In this document: one piece after another, positions 63,727-64,000 of the stretch
Layout of the letters: every line of letters starts with the position of its first letter
Numbering within the stretch: position 1 is the stretch's first letter
Assembly (NCBI RefSeq): GCF_965227505.1
Contig: NZ_OZ245757.1
Coordinates: 1,984,001 to 2,048,000 of the forward strand
From: Pelagibius sp965227505
GTDB taxonomy: Bacteria; Pseudomonadota; Alphaproteobacteria; Kiloniellales; Kiloniellaceae
DNA length: 64,000 bases
Reading direction: 5' to 3'
Notes under the pieces: model-generated
What the model was told of the DNA's origin: nothing
What the model saw: only the letters and a program-made list of their open reading frames with translations
The model's database searches: none
Made by a program: the position numbers and the translations under genes

Positions 63727-64000
63727 TCAGTTCGCCGCCTGCAGCAGTTGGACGTCGTCCGGGTCGTTCGGATAGATGAAGCCGTAGATCGGGAAACGCC
63801 CGCTGCCGTAGCGCTGGCCCGGGGTGTACCAGACCTGTACCACCGACCAGTCGTTGTTCTTGGAGACGTCGCGCACCGGCGTATAGCGGTGGATGCGGCC
63901 GCGGTTCAACCAGTTGGACTGATGCACCAGCACCTCGCGCTCGTTCAGAACCGCAACGATGTAGGCCAGATGCCCCTGGCGCAGCCGCTTGGTCTTGCTC
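63727..64000 (-). CDS. CHAP-domain (peptidoglycan amidase-like) protein, C-terminal part
   Basis: Reading frame open to the window edge; the last 90 residues are visible. GHLAYIVAVLNE, VHQSNW, RDVSKNNDWSVVQVWY and FPIYGFIYP match the second half of CHAP (cysteine/histidine-dependent amidohydrolase/peptidase) domains. The His in the GHLAYI strand is the family catalytic base and the Asn of SNW the third member of the triad. The catalytic Cys would lie off the right edge. Confidence 0.78.
   Translation of the reverse strand, partial: SKTKRLRQGHLAYIVAVLNEREVLVHQSNWLNRGRIHRYTPVRDVSKNNDWSVVQVWYTPGQRYGSGRFPIYGFIYPNDPDDVQLLQAAN

Overview
The window is GC-rich, densely coded DNA with overlapping stop/start codons inside operons. 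No transposase, integrase, phage gene or CRISPR array was seen. Gene content (purine catabolism with transthyretin-type UraH and PuuE, many ABC uptake systems, a hyp/hup locus, a TAGAGC...GCTCTA palindromic element) and codon style suggest a free-living heterotrophic alphaproteobacterium, perhaps Rhodospirillales-like. That placement is inference; no rRNA is present.

Layout. 1-11357 is purine salvage and breakdown: a nucleoside/base-type ABC importer, two-subunit xanthine dehydrogenase and 5-hydroxyisourate hydrolase on the minus strand, facing allantoinase, OHCU decarboxylase, allantoate amidohydrolase and an M20 amidohydrolase on the plus strand. 11375-14396 holds a YciI-like protein, a TetR regulator with two tandem operators, a ThuA-like protein and an agmatinase-family enzyme. 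14466-18844 is a ferric-type ABC importer, followed by an inositol-monophosphatase-family protein. 20237-27488 is a ribose/fructose-type ABC importer with a sugar epimerase, a small-molecule kinase and a divergent LacI repressor. A lone FAD amine oxidase lies at 27584-28711.

28788-46215 is a complete [NiFe]-hydrogenase locus, all minus strand. It has structural subunits without Tat signal, a NifU-Rieske fusion, NHL and TPR proteins, two tiny membrane proteins, two paralogous four-cysteine proteins, a maturation protease, HypA-F, a nickel permease, a SIS-domain isomerase and an NtrC-type activator. A -24/-12 promoter and an upstream palindrome precede the small subunit gene. The composition matches the high-affinity group 2a (mycobacterial Huc-like) uptake hydrogenases more than the membrane-bound HupSLC type. 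Two features stand out: HypA has lost its zinc finger, and a separate small protein beside the regulator carries a HypA-like zinc ribbon.

46318-54372 is a ROK-regulated sugar ABC importer ending in two endonuclease/exonuclease/phosphatase-family enzymes. 54395-62670 is an apparent operon, led by a secreted protein with two LCCL domains, of four tandem paralogous secreted proteins built from about 33-residue helical repeats; I know of no described system with this make-up. 62671-63543 shows no convincing gene. A CAT-anticodon tRNA (63544-63619) and the end of a CHAP-type protein close the window.
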